The notes: generated by a model not told the origin, from the sequence alone. Counted from the first letter of the stretch, positions 1 through 5,002 are shown. The stretch is DNA of 5,020 nt from Bacteroidales bacterium (GCA_007122505.1 SKTQ01000265.1:1-5020); one strand, 5' to 3'. Translations and numbers: made by a program.

Positions 1-60
1 AAAGAAAGGCTACATTATACATTCGCAGCAGCTAAGAGAGGATTTGCGGTGTTAAGCGGA

Positions 61-149
61 ACGCCCTGAAGGGCAAATTAATTCAGCCCAGTGGCAACGC
101 CCTGGGTAAATGCCGGCAACATCCCACCAGCGCCCTGAAGGGCAGCTTA
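61..149. repeat. Dispersed intergenic repeat with GCCCTGAAGGGC boxes
   Basis: Two copies of the near-palindrome GCCCT-GA-AGGGC (63-74 and 132-143), in the same orientation within a shared 14-base context CGCCCTGAAGGGCA (62-75, 131-144), bracket a third hairpin. In that hairpin CCCAG-T-GGC (87-95) can pair with GCCCTGGG (99-106), leaving the T bulged. The combination of CGCCCTGAAGGGC with CAGCCCAG..GCAACGCCCTGGGT matches, from memory, a non-coding repeat scattered between genes in many environmental Bacteroidota genomes. The inserted T suggests a decayed copy. No function is known to me; a REP-like role is conjecture. Confidence 0.6.
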
Positions 150-153
150 TGCC

Positions 154-220
154 CGCGGATAAAATACCGCATCTGAGTATATCCGCGCTCACCGCAGGCA
201 ATCCGTGTTATCCGTGTTCC
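154..220. repeat. Dispersed repeat of the ATCCGTGTT type with an inverted repeat
   Basis: A 9-base tandem duplication, ATCCGTGTT (201-209) followed directly by ATCCGTGTT (210-218), sits next to a perfect 8-base inverted repeat, CGCGGATA (154-161) with TATCCGCG (180-187). The reverse strand reads as the 'AACACGGAT' repeat that I recall as widespread in intergenic DNA of Bacteroidota and some other phyla. It appears non-coding. The extent of the element is approximate because only the internal structure defines it. Confidence 0.5.
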
Positions 221-280
221 TTGCTGTCATTTATGGTCATTGGCATTTAAAATATTTATTTCCTTAATGATGATTTTTTT

Positions 281-320
281 TAACCACAAAGACACGAAGG
301 ACGCAAAGATTTCACAAAGG
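281..320. repeat. Dispersed repeat of the ACCACAAAGACACGAAGG type
   Basis: The stretch begins TAACCACAAAGACACGAAGG and contains four degenerate units of a CACAAAG-like word: CACAAAG, CACGAAGG, CGCAAAG and CACAAAGG. This resembles a small intergenic repeat that I recall from many bacterial genomes, including Bacteroidota. It is related in its CGCAAA/TTTGCG core to the array at the right end of the window. No open reading frame uses it. Confidence 0.5.
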
Positions 321-401
321 AAATGCACATTCGCCAAAAAGCCATCCTGTATCATTATCGGAATCTTTACATAAATAATTCCCTCTTCTTATGCAACTTG
401 G
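321..401. other. Gene-free stretch downstream of the nuclease-like gene
   Basis: No gene, tRNA or strong hairpin is visible here. On the minus strand it is the 3' flank of the nuclease-like gene. GGAAT/ATTCC can pair weakly around a 12-base loop, but no U-tract follows, so I do not call a terminator. Together with the repeats at 61-320 this accounts for the gene-free left end. Confidence 0.4.
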
Positions 402-1130
402 TTAGAAAGCCACCGGCTGAAAGCCCTTCCGGTTAATGATCCGGGCACTGTCGCCCGTGGCACGGATCACAAACAAACCTTTGTTCTCCGCCATTTTCTC
501 GCTGCCGGCACTGGCTTTCAGATAGGCCATGGCCCCATAGATGACTGCATCTCCAAAGCGAGGCATCCAGGTCTTGATGTTTCGCAGCTTGCCAAGGTAA
601 TGCTGAACATCATCGGGCCGGAGCGTGGTTTTCACCTCCACAAAAACCACCGCAGGACCGTTTTCAGCAATGATATCGAATTCGTAACTGGTCCCCCGGT
701 AATTGCCTTTGTAGTTTTCGATGATGTTTTGCACAGGAATGCCACGATCATTGAGAAGCCGGATAAGATCACCCTCCACCAGCGATTCAACCAGCCTGCC
801 CCATTGGGAAGTGAACAGGTTCTGCAATCTTCTCATTTCTTTTTTATGCTCCCTGTTGAACTTTTCCTGCTCACTCATGAATTCACGGAACCACTTTTCT
901 GTTTCCAGGAATTCTTTGCGCCTCTCGTCAGACTGTTTCCGCCTTTCTTCAGCCTGCTTCCGCCTTTCTTTCGAATCTTCCTCCCATTCCTTTTTGTGTT
1001 CCCTCATTTCTCTCAACATGAACCACAACTCGTTAAAGGTCATTGGTTGATATTTTGGAAAATCCGGTTCCCTGAATTCACCCTGCACATGGCGAGGTAT
1101 CCTGTACTTCTTAGGCTTTTTCATGATCAT
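402..1130 (-). CDS. Coiled-coil protein with C-terminal PD-(D/E)XK nuclease-like domain (DUF3782-like)
   Basis: This is a 242-residue soluble protein with no signal peptide or membrane segment. Residues about 32-105 are highly charged and helical in character, including three consecutive heptads of the form ERRKxxx (residues 55-75), which predict a coiled coil. Residues about 106-242 look like a PD-(D/E)XK nuclease core: a helix with E115, then strand E150-F-D152, then the hydrophobic strand AVVFVEVK with E165 and K167, giving D-x12-E-x-K. This architecture resembles uncharacterised DUF3782-type proteins, in which the fold suggests DNA binding or cleavage; no substrate is known to me and activity is inferred. 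ATG codons lie at residues 1 and 3 (1128-1130 and 1122-1124) and neither has a Shine-Dalgarno sequence; the second would give MKKPKK. A -7-like box lies about 15 bases upstream. A strong terminator separates it from the oxidoreductase gene, so it is probably monocistronic. Confidence 0.8.
   Translation of the reverse strand: MIMKKPKKYRIPRHVQGEFREPDFPKYQPMTFNELWFMLREMREHKKEWEEDSKERRKQAEERRKQSDERRKEFLETEKWFREFMSEQEKFNREHKKEMRRLQNLFTSQWGRLVESLVEGDLIRLLNDRGIPVQNIIENYKGNYRGTSYEFDIIAENGPAVVFVEVKTTLRPDDVQHYLGKLRNIKTWMPRFGDAVIYGAMAYLKASAGSEKMAENKGLFVIRATGDSARIINRKGFQPVAF
906..968 (-). repeat. Three 21-bp in-frame repeats encoding ERRK heptads
   Basis: Three adjacent 21-base units inside the nuclease-like gene encode residues 55-61, 62-68 and 69-75, each starting E-R-R-K. 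On the plus strand the units share the word CCGCCTTTC or a variant (CGCCTCTC, CCGCCTTTC, CCGCCTTTC). The unit length keeps both reading frame and coiled-coil heptad phase, so copy-number change by slippage would lengthen or shorten the coil without disrupting it. Confidence 0.6.
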
Positions 1131-1144
1131 GCATTTTATTTCTG

Positions 1145-1152
1145 CAAATATA
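1145..1152 (-). promoter_or_regulatory. Putative -7 promoter box for the nuclease-like gene
   Basis: On the minus strand this reads TATATTTG followed by C, a perfect match to the Bacteroidota -7 consensus TAnnTTTGC. I see no TTTG -33 partner at the usual distance; the upstream DNA is very AT-rich. Transcription starting a few bases downstream would leave a leader of only about 8-14 bases before the candidate ATG codons, consistent with the lack of a Shine-Dalgarno sequence. Confidence 0.45.
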
Positions 1153-1229
1153 CTATTTTATACTTTTTATAATCATTTTTTTTATTCATATTGAATAATA
1201 AACGGTCGTATTTTACAGTTAAACGGTAT

Positions 1230-1279
1230 AAAAATGCCGTGCCCGGTGCAAAAACCAATTGGTTGCACCGGGCACGGCA
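1230..1279 (-). terminator. Intrinsic terminator of the oxidoreductase gene
   Basis: A perfect 16-base inverted repeat, GCCGTGCCCGGTGCAA (1236-1251) with its complement (1263-1278), has an 11-base gap and gains one more T-A pair at 1235/1279. Read on the minus strand, the GC-rich hairpin is followed by ATTTTTA, a U-tract. Read on the plus strand it is followed by AAAATAAC, so it terminates minus-strand transcription only. It lies about 60 bases past the oxidoreductase stop codon. Confidence 0.85.
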
Positions 1280-1294
1280 AAATAACTATGTACG

Positions 1295-1330
1295 AACGGC
1301 GAATGATTCTTAAAATGAATGTCGCCCGTT
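1295..1330 (-). other. Small hairpin just after the oxidoreductase stop codon
   Basis: AACGGCGA (1295-1302) can pair with TCGCC-C-GTT (1322-1330) with one bulged C, and ATTC/GAAT can pair inside. It lies within the 3' untranslated part of the oxidoreductase transcript, ahead of the main terminator. It has no U-tract of its own, so it may protect the mRNA end or be incidental. Confidence 0.3.
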
Positions 1331-1337
1331 TACAGGT

Positions 1338-3497
1338 TTAGTTCAGATGCTGTTTTACCACTTCCATCACTTCAGGCAGATCCATACCCAGATCTTTCAG
1401 ATGTTCGGGTGTAGGTATTCCGTCTGACGTCCAGCCACGACGTTTGTACACGGCATCAATCAGTTGTTCATAACGGTCTTCGCGATATTTGCGGAGAGCA
1501 GCCATTTTTTCCTCCGTGCTCTTTCCTTCCGGATCGAATCCCACATCTTCCTTCAGCTGCTTGTCGTAACGATCGGCACGTGATTCGTATTCTTCAACGG
1601 TTACGGGGCCTGCAGCCCGATAGGGTTGTGCATCATGGATACGCTTACCATAGCCTCTACGAAGGTTGAATACCCGCTGGAAGTTATAAACACGCTCACT
1701 CTGACGGATCAGCTCCTCCTTGTCAAAAGGCTTGCCGGTAACACCTTCGTAGATGGCCACATAATTATCCACATGCTCGGGAATTTTGTGGGGTTCATCC
1801 GCTTCGGCGTTGCTCTCCGGCACCACGTCGTTCCAGCAAAGCTTGCAAAGCCCCTGCAAACCGAACCAGGTACGGAACATAGGCATATAATGCAAAGCAT
1901 CCGCCTTGTCTTCAAAACTGGGCAGCTGGTTGTTTACCATATCCATAAAGATCAGCCAGGCCTCATCGTGCTGCGGACCTTTGTTTGTCATGGCATAACC
2001 ACCCTGCTGTGCCAGTGATTCTTTCGACACATACTGGGAATATTCCAATCCTTTGTTTTCCATGCCAATGTCCTGGAGAAACTGCGGGTCGCCCCAACCT
2101 TTCTCAATGAACATTTCTTTCATCTTACGCACACCGAGGCCGGCAACTTTTCCAAAACCCTCGCCACGGGCAAGCTGGTGCAACAGCTCCAGGGAGTCTT
2201 CCTCGCTGCCAAACATCAGGTCCAGCCCACCAGTACGTTCCTTGTTCAGGATGCCGTTTTCGTAACATTCCATGATAAACGCTACAATTGTACCCCAGGT
2301 GATGGTACAGATGCCGTAAGTGTCGCAATAAAAGTTGGCTTCAATGATGTATTCGGGGTTAAAAATGCCCAGGTTGGCACCCAGTCCGGCCGCATTTTCA
2401 TATTCCGGGCCGTCAACAATCACTTTCTGACCCTGGTATGGTCCGGTTTTCAGCGCAAAATCATCCACACCTTTTGCGCACGACATATTGCAGCCTATCC
2501 AGCAACCGTCAAATACGCCCTGTGTAAAATACTTATCACGAAAAATATCCGAGTGGATTTTGTCGCCATCCTTATGGCTGCCATACTTGAAATTATGCAC
2601 CGGAAGCAGGTCATAATCCTGCATCACATTTACGATATTGGCTGTACCTTTTTTGCGCATCTGGCACTGATGGTCATCCAGTTCACGCATTTCACGGTTG
2701 AAACGCTTGCCCCGCTCCCTGATCTTCTCCATATCGGCCACATTGTTCAGGTTGCCTTTCACCCCTTCAATGCGGGAAACAATCGCCTTGATCTTCTTGT
2801 CACGCATCACGGTTCCGAGACCACCGCGACCGGCCTGCTTCAAACGGATTTTCTTACGCTTCACATCGTAGAAAGTGAAGTTGATCATACCTATCAGCGA
2901 CTTTTCAGCAGCGGCACCTGTGGAAACAATGCCGATGTTTTTGTAATCATTCTCATCCCGGGCAAACATTTCGGTAAGCTCCTCTACCAGTATATGTGAA
3001 TCAACCGACAAACCGGGATCCTCAAAAATCTCAATCCTGTCTTCCTTGCCGTCGATGTAAATGATCACGTCTTTTTCTGCCTTTCCCTGCAATTCCAGGG
3101 CATCATAACCGGAAAACTTTAAAAACGGACCAAAGAAACCACCCACATTGGAGTCCATCACAGAATCGGTTTGCGGCGAAATCGACACCAGCAACGATTT
3201 TCCGGCGCCGGAATACTGGGTAATCCCTGAAACAGGCCCAGGTGCAATGATCAGTTCATTCTCCGGATCATTCCAACGGGTGTCGGGCCTGGTGGCATCC
3301 CACAAAAGACGCAGACCATATCCTTTGCCGCCAATAAATTTTTCTTTCATCAGAGCCGGCACATCTTTTTCCTTCAGCTCATTGGTGCCCACATTGATGT
3401 AAAGAATCTTATCCGTATAACCTCTGTGTAAAGGTGTTTTCTGATAAGACAGCTCCTTCAGGATTTTTCTTTTCGATTTTAACTCCGTAATGCTCAT
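1338..3497 (-). CDS. Aldehyde:ferredoxin oxidoreductase family protein (tungsten/molybdenum bis-pterin)
   Basis: This 719-residue cytoplasmic protein belongs to the AOR family, whose members oxidise aldehydes (or related substrates) to acids with ferredoxin, using a W/Mo bis-pyranopterin and one [4Fe-4S] cluster. N-terminal domain signs are GGKGYG (56-61), GGFFGPFLKFSGYDAL (119-134) and GRGGLGTVMRDKK (223-235). Cluster ligands are probably C332, C336, C340 and C551 (GLCKLC). Other family marks are GPEYE (363-367), DTYGIC (392-397) and H510 in GPQHDEA, placed like the active-site glutamate and histidine of Pyrococcus AOR. The C-terminus ends in the usual RGW..DGIPT segment (687-696). It is longer than the roughly 600-residue archaeal enzymes, through about 25 extra N-terminal residues and an insertion near 635-675. 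The start is set by a GGGAG site nine bases upstream. No ferredoxin, MoaD-like or tungstate transport gene is in the window. Substrate cannot be told; a BamB-like or other AOR subfamily is possible. Confidence 0.93.
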   Translation of the reverse strand: MSITELKSKRKILKELSYQKTPLHRGYTDKILYINVGTNELKEKDVPALMKEKFIGGKGYGLRLLWDATRPDTRWNDPENELIIAPGPVSGITQYSGAGKSLLVSISPQTDSVMDSNVGGFFGPFLKFSGYDALELQGKAEKDVIIYIDGKEDRIEIFEDPGLSVDSHILVEELTEMFARDENDYKNIGIVSTGAAAEKSLIGMINFTFYDVKRKKIRLKQAGRGGLGTVMRDKKIKAIVSRIEGVKGNLNNVADMEKIRERGKRFNREMRELDDHQCQMRKKGTANIVNVMQDYDLLPVHNFKYGSHKDGDKIHSDIFRDKYFTQGVFDGCWIGCNMSCAKGVDDFALKTGPYQGQKVIVDGPEYENAAGLGANLGIFNPEYIIEANFYCDTYGICTITWGTIVAFIMECYENGILNKERTGGLDLMFGSEEDSLELLHQLARGEGFGKVAGLGVRKMKEMFIEKGWGDPQFLQDIGMENKGLEYSQYVSKESLAQQGGYAMTNKGPQHDEAWLIFMDMVNNQLPSFEDKADALHYMPMFRTWFGLQGLCKLCWNDVVPESNAEADEPHKIPEHVDNYVAIYEGVTGKPFDKEELIRQSERVYNFQRVFNLRRGYGKRIHDAQPYRAAGPVTVEEYESRADRYDKQLKEDVGFDPEGKSTEEKMAALRKYREDRYEQLIDAVYKRRGWTSDGIPTPEHLKDLGMDLPEVMEVVKQHLN

Positions 3498-3506
3498 ATA
3501 TAGTTT

Positions 3507-3511
3507 CTCCC
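3507..3511 (-). promoter_or_regulatory. Ribosome binding site of the oxidoreductase gene
   Basis: The minus strand reads GGGAG with nine bases to the ATG at 3495-3497. It is the clearest Shine-Dalgarno sequence in the window and fixes the oxidoreductase start. It begins at the base immediately after the stop codon of the upstream 30-codon ORF, an arrangement typical of translational coupling. Confidence 0.7.
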
Positions 3512-3604
3512 TTAATTTATTTTGAGGTCATGCCCGTAAAAAGGACCGGGGTAAAGATGAATGGCTTCACATTTGCACAAATCATTGATTTTCTTCATGA
3601 TCAT
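3512..3604 (-). CDS. Candidate small ORF (30 aa) upstream of the oxidoreductase
   Basis: An ORF in the oxidoreductase leader starts ATG-ATC-ATG-AAG and encodes 30 residues (28 from the second ATG at 3596-3598). It has a basic start (MKK), a C-K-C pair at residues 10-12 and an aromatic/glycine-rich stretch YPGPFYGHD at 18-26. Its TAA (3512-3514) directly abuts the GGGAG site of the oxidoreductase. I do not recognise the peptide. It has no signal peptide or membrane segment. An upstream GGGAG on the same strand lies about 20 bases before the ATG, too far for a normal ribosome binding site. It could be a leader peptide that couples or regulates translation of the oxidoreductase, a small partner protein, or a chance ORF, since frames of this length are common. 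Conservation in related genomes would decide. Confidence 0.35.
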   Translation of the reverse strand: MIMKKINDLCKCEAIHLYPGPFYGHDLKIN

Positions 3605-3636
3605 AACAAAAACCAAACATTATCTCCCATATACCT

Positions 3637-3652
3637 GCTTTCCCGGAAAAGC
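3637..3652 (-). other. Short hairpin in the oxidoreductase leader
   Basis: GCTTT (3637-3641) and AAAGC (3648-3652) pair around CCCGGA. If transcription starts near 3690, this hairpin lies within a leader of almost 200 bases ahead of the oxidoreductase. No U-tract follows, so it is not an attenuator by itself, and I recognise no riboswitch in the leader. Confidence 0.25.
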
Positions 3653-3692
3653 CCCCAAAGGTTATCAATGAACAAGTTTTTCTTAACGTGCA

Positions 3693-3720
3693 CAAAACTA
3701 CAAAATTAAAACAATCCAAA
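3693..3720 (-). promoter_or_regulatory. Putative promoter of the oxidoreductase unit
   Basis: On the minus strand a -33-like TTTG (3717-3720) is followed after 16 bases by TAGTTTTG (3693-3700), a match to the -7 consensus TAnnTTTG. A second match, TAATTTTG, occupies 3701-3708, between the two. The spacing is slightly short for the best Bacteroidota promoters. Use of this site would give a leader of about 190 bases that includes the 30-codon ORF. Confidence 0.35.
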
Positions 3721-3766
3721 CAGGAAAATAAGTCATGAATTGTTTATTTATTAACAACTTTCCTGT
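3720..3766. repeat. 8-bp inverted repeat in the divergent promoter region
   Basis: ACAGGAAA (3720-3727) and TTTCCTGT (3759-3766) are perfect inverted copies separated by 31 AT-rich bases. The left arm touches the putative -33 box of the oxidoreductase promoter. It could be a pair of operator half-sites or a loose hairpin; in AT-rich DNA it may be chance. Confidence 0.25.
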
Positions 3767-3820
3767 CGAGGATTTTTACTGGTTGGCATAACATTAACAT
3801 TCATTGAAATAATTAACATT
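3750..3820. repeat. Three ATTAACA direct repeats between the divergent genes
   Basis: ATTAACA occurs at 3750-3756, 3793-3799 and 3812-3818. The last two extend to the identical ATTAACATT (3793-3801, 3812-3820) with a 19-base period, close to two helical turns. They lie upstream of the transglycosylase -7 box, where activator sites would be expected. Low sequence complexity makes chance possible. Confidence 0.3.
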
Positions 3821-3851
3821 TGGGGATGCAATCACAACAACAATTTATCGT

Positions 3852-3860
3852 TACCTTTGC
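3852..3860 (+). promoter_or_regulatory. Putative -7 promoter box for the transglycosylase gene
   Basis: TACCTTTGC is a full match to the Bacteroidota -7 consensus TAnnTTTGC. The nearest upstream TTTG (3819-3822) is 29 bases away, too far to be a standard -33 element, so the upstream half may be degenerate or replaced by an activator. The predicted leader to the ATG at 3967 is about 100 bases. Confidence 0.5.
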
Positions 3861-3890
3861 GAAAGCCTTAACCATAGGGTGAAAGCTTGA

Positions 3891-3926
3891 TTTTTTTCCT
3901 GTTTCACTCATCAAACGGGAAAAAAG
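3891..3926 (+). other. Leader hairpin upstream of the transglycosylase
   Basis: TTTTTTCC-T-GTTT (3892-3904) pairs with AAAC-G-GGAAAAAA (3913-3925) as a 13-pair RNA stem with one G-U pair and the 8-base loop CACTCATC; U3891 and G3926 may add a wobble pair. The 3' arm is A-rich, not U-rich, so it is not a terminator. The arm contains part of the only purine-rich AAAGG stretch near the gene start, so folding could mask ribosome entry at the TTG or ATG start. Confidence 0.45.
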
Positions 3927-3966
3927 GTAATTTATATTGATTATAAATAATTTCGCTGTTTTTTTT

Positions 3967-4881
3967 ATGTCGCGTCGTTACGGTTTTTTTATTCTTTCCA
4001 TCATTATTGGATTGCTTTTTATTCGATTTTTTACCTTTTCAGGAACGTTGACCGATGTCGGTGAGTCCTTTGATGAAGCTTTCAGATCGCAATACGGAAT
4101 CTATGCCCTCACCATTCCGGATCAGCTGAATTTTGCGGGTGAGCCTGTGCCGACAGATCAAATCAGCATACGGGAAAGACTGGACAGGGAGCTGCTGGTA
4201 AATACTTACTGGCAATCATCCACCCTGCTGTTTTTCAAGCGGGCAAACCGCTGGTTCCCCGTCATAGAGCCTATCCTGGCGAAACACGGTGTGCCCGACG
4301 ATTTCAAATATATGGCACTTATTGAAAGCGGCCTGATGAACGTGATATCACCTGCCGGCGCCACAGGCTTTTGGCAGATCATGCAAGGCACCGGAAGGGA
4401 CCTTGGCCTGGAGATCAATGATTTTGTGGACGAACGCTATCACGTGGAAAAATCAACTGCTGCCGCCTGTGCATACCTCATTGATGCCAAAGAGCGTTAC
4501 GGCTCGTGGACAATGGCCGCAGCGGCCTATAATATCGGAAACAGCCGCCTGCAACGCATCATCAATAACCAGCGCACGGATAACTATTACGATCTCTTTC
4601 TCAATGAAGAAACCAGCCGGTATATGTTCAGGATACTGGCCGTGAAAACCATTTTTGAAAACCCGCAGGCCAGTGGTTTTCATTTTCGTTACGAAGACCT
4701 GTATCCCCCGCAAACATATTACACGGTGCTGGTGGATACACCCATCAGCGACCTGGTGGATTTCGCCTTCACACACAACACCTCCTATAAAAAACTACGC
4801 GAACTCAACCCCTGGATAAGAACCTATGAACTACCCAACCCAAGGGGCAAAGCCTATGAAATTAAACTGCCCGTGAATTAA
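3967..4881 (+). CDS. Membrane-anchored lytic transglycosylase (MltD/Slt-type) with LysM-like tail
   Basis: This 304-residue protein has an N-terminal basic MSRRY followed by a hydrophobic segment (about 6-24) that should anchor it in, or export it across, the inner membrane; no lipobox cysteine is present. Residues about 93-205 form an SLT (GH23-like) domain that cleaves peptidoglycan glycan strands to 1,6-anhydro products. The catalytic glutamate is E120 in ALIESG, followed by SPAGATGFWQIM (128-139) and AAAYNIG (185-191), in the order expected for the MltD-type family. Residues about 250-304 resemble a degenerate LysM unit (YYTVLVDTPISDLVDFA, then LRELNPWIR, ending YEIKLP), which would bind the wall. 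I chose ATG 3967. An in-frame TTG at 3937 with a weak AAGG upstream would add ten residues (MIINNFAVFF) and cannot be excluded. The gene is transcribed away from the oxidoreductase, and no wall-synthesis neighbour is visible. Confidence 0.9.
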   Translation: MSRRYGFFILSIIIGLLFIRFFTFSGTLTDVGESFDEAFRSQYGIYALTIPDQLNFAGEPVPTDQISIRERLDRELLVNTYWQSSTLLFFKRANRWFPVIEPILAKHGVPDDFKYMALIESGLMNVISPAGATGFWQIMQGTGRDLGLEINDFVDERYHVEKSTAAACAYLIDAKERYGSWTMAAAAYNIGNSRLQRIINNQRTDNYYDLFLNEETSRYMFRILAVKTIFENPQASGFHFRYEDLYPPQTYYTVLVDTPISDLVDFAFTHNTSYKKLRELNPWIRTYELPNPRGKAYEIKLPVN

Positions 4882-4896
4882 TACCGGATTCAATCC

Positions 4897-5002
4897 TTTG
4901 CGGCCTTTGCGTGATTTAACCTTTGCGGTTTTTGCGAGGAATAAAATGTTTCACGCAAAAAGCGCAAAAATAATTTAAAGAACGCAAAAATCGATGCGCA
5001 AA
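4897..5002. repeat. Symmetric TTTGCG/CGCAAA intergenic repeat array
   Basis: Four TTTGCG units (4897, 4906, 4922, 4931) are followed by four CGCAAA units (4954, 4963, 4983, 4997). The inner units form a hairpin: 4922-4936 pairs with 4954-4968 over 15 positions with one G-G mismatch and a 17-base loop. It begins 15 bases after the transglycosylase stop codon. It resembles the 'TTTGCGCCTTTGCG' repeats I recall between genes in Bacteroidota. It lacks a U-tract directly after the stem, so it is not a classic terminator but could block 3' decay. The remaining bases up to 5020 hold no recognisable feature. Confidence 0.6.

Noticed and set aside
1..69. Open frame from base 1 to a TGA at 67-69, possibly the 3' end of a gene
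   Set aside because: Only 22 codons are visible, a second frame is also open to base 55, the stop falls inside a dispersed repeat and the peptide is not recognisable. A gene end is possible but not supported.
600..1172. Plus-strand open frame (190 codons) opposite the nuclease-like gene
   Set aside because: The minus-strand frame has a recognisable nuclease motif and coiled coil, while this one is Phe/Leu-rich as expected for the complement of charged codons.
2178..2999. Long plus-strand open frame (273 codons) inside the oxidoreductase
   Set aside because: It lies wholly antisense to a gene with clear family motifs, and its translation shows no domain signs. It is a shadow of the codon pattern of the real gene.
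402..3497. Oxidoreductase and nuclease-like genes as one operon
   Set aside because: A perfect GC-rich hairpin with a U-tract on the minus strand lies between them, and the downstream gene has its own -7-like box.
3498..3690. A molybdenum/tungsten cofactor riboswitch in the oxidoreductase leader
   Set aside because: The leader is long enough, but I could not find the conserved cores and paired helices of that class. Only a small hairpin and a short ORF are visible. A covariance-model search would settle it.
3891..3926. Intrinsic terminator between the divergent genes
   Set aside because: The stem is mainly A-U, and neither strand shows the order GC-rich stem followed by a U-tract; the U-run is on the 5' arm.
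4897..5002. CRISPR array
   Set aside because: Repeat units are only six bases, inverted halfway, and separated by irregular gaps of a few to about 20 bases rather than uniform spacers.
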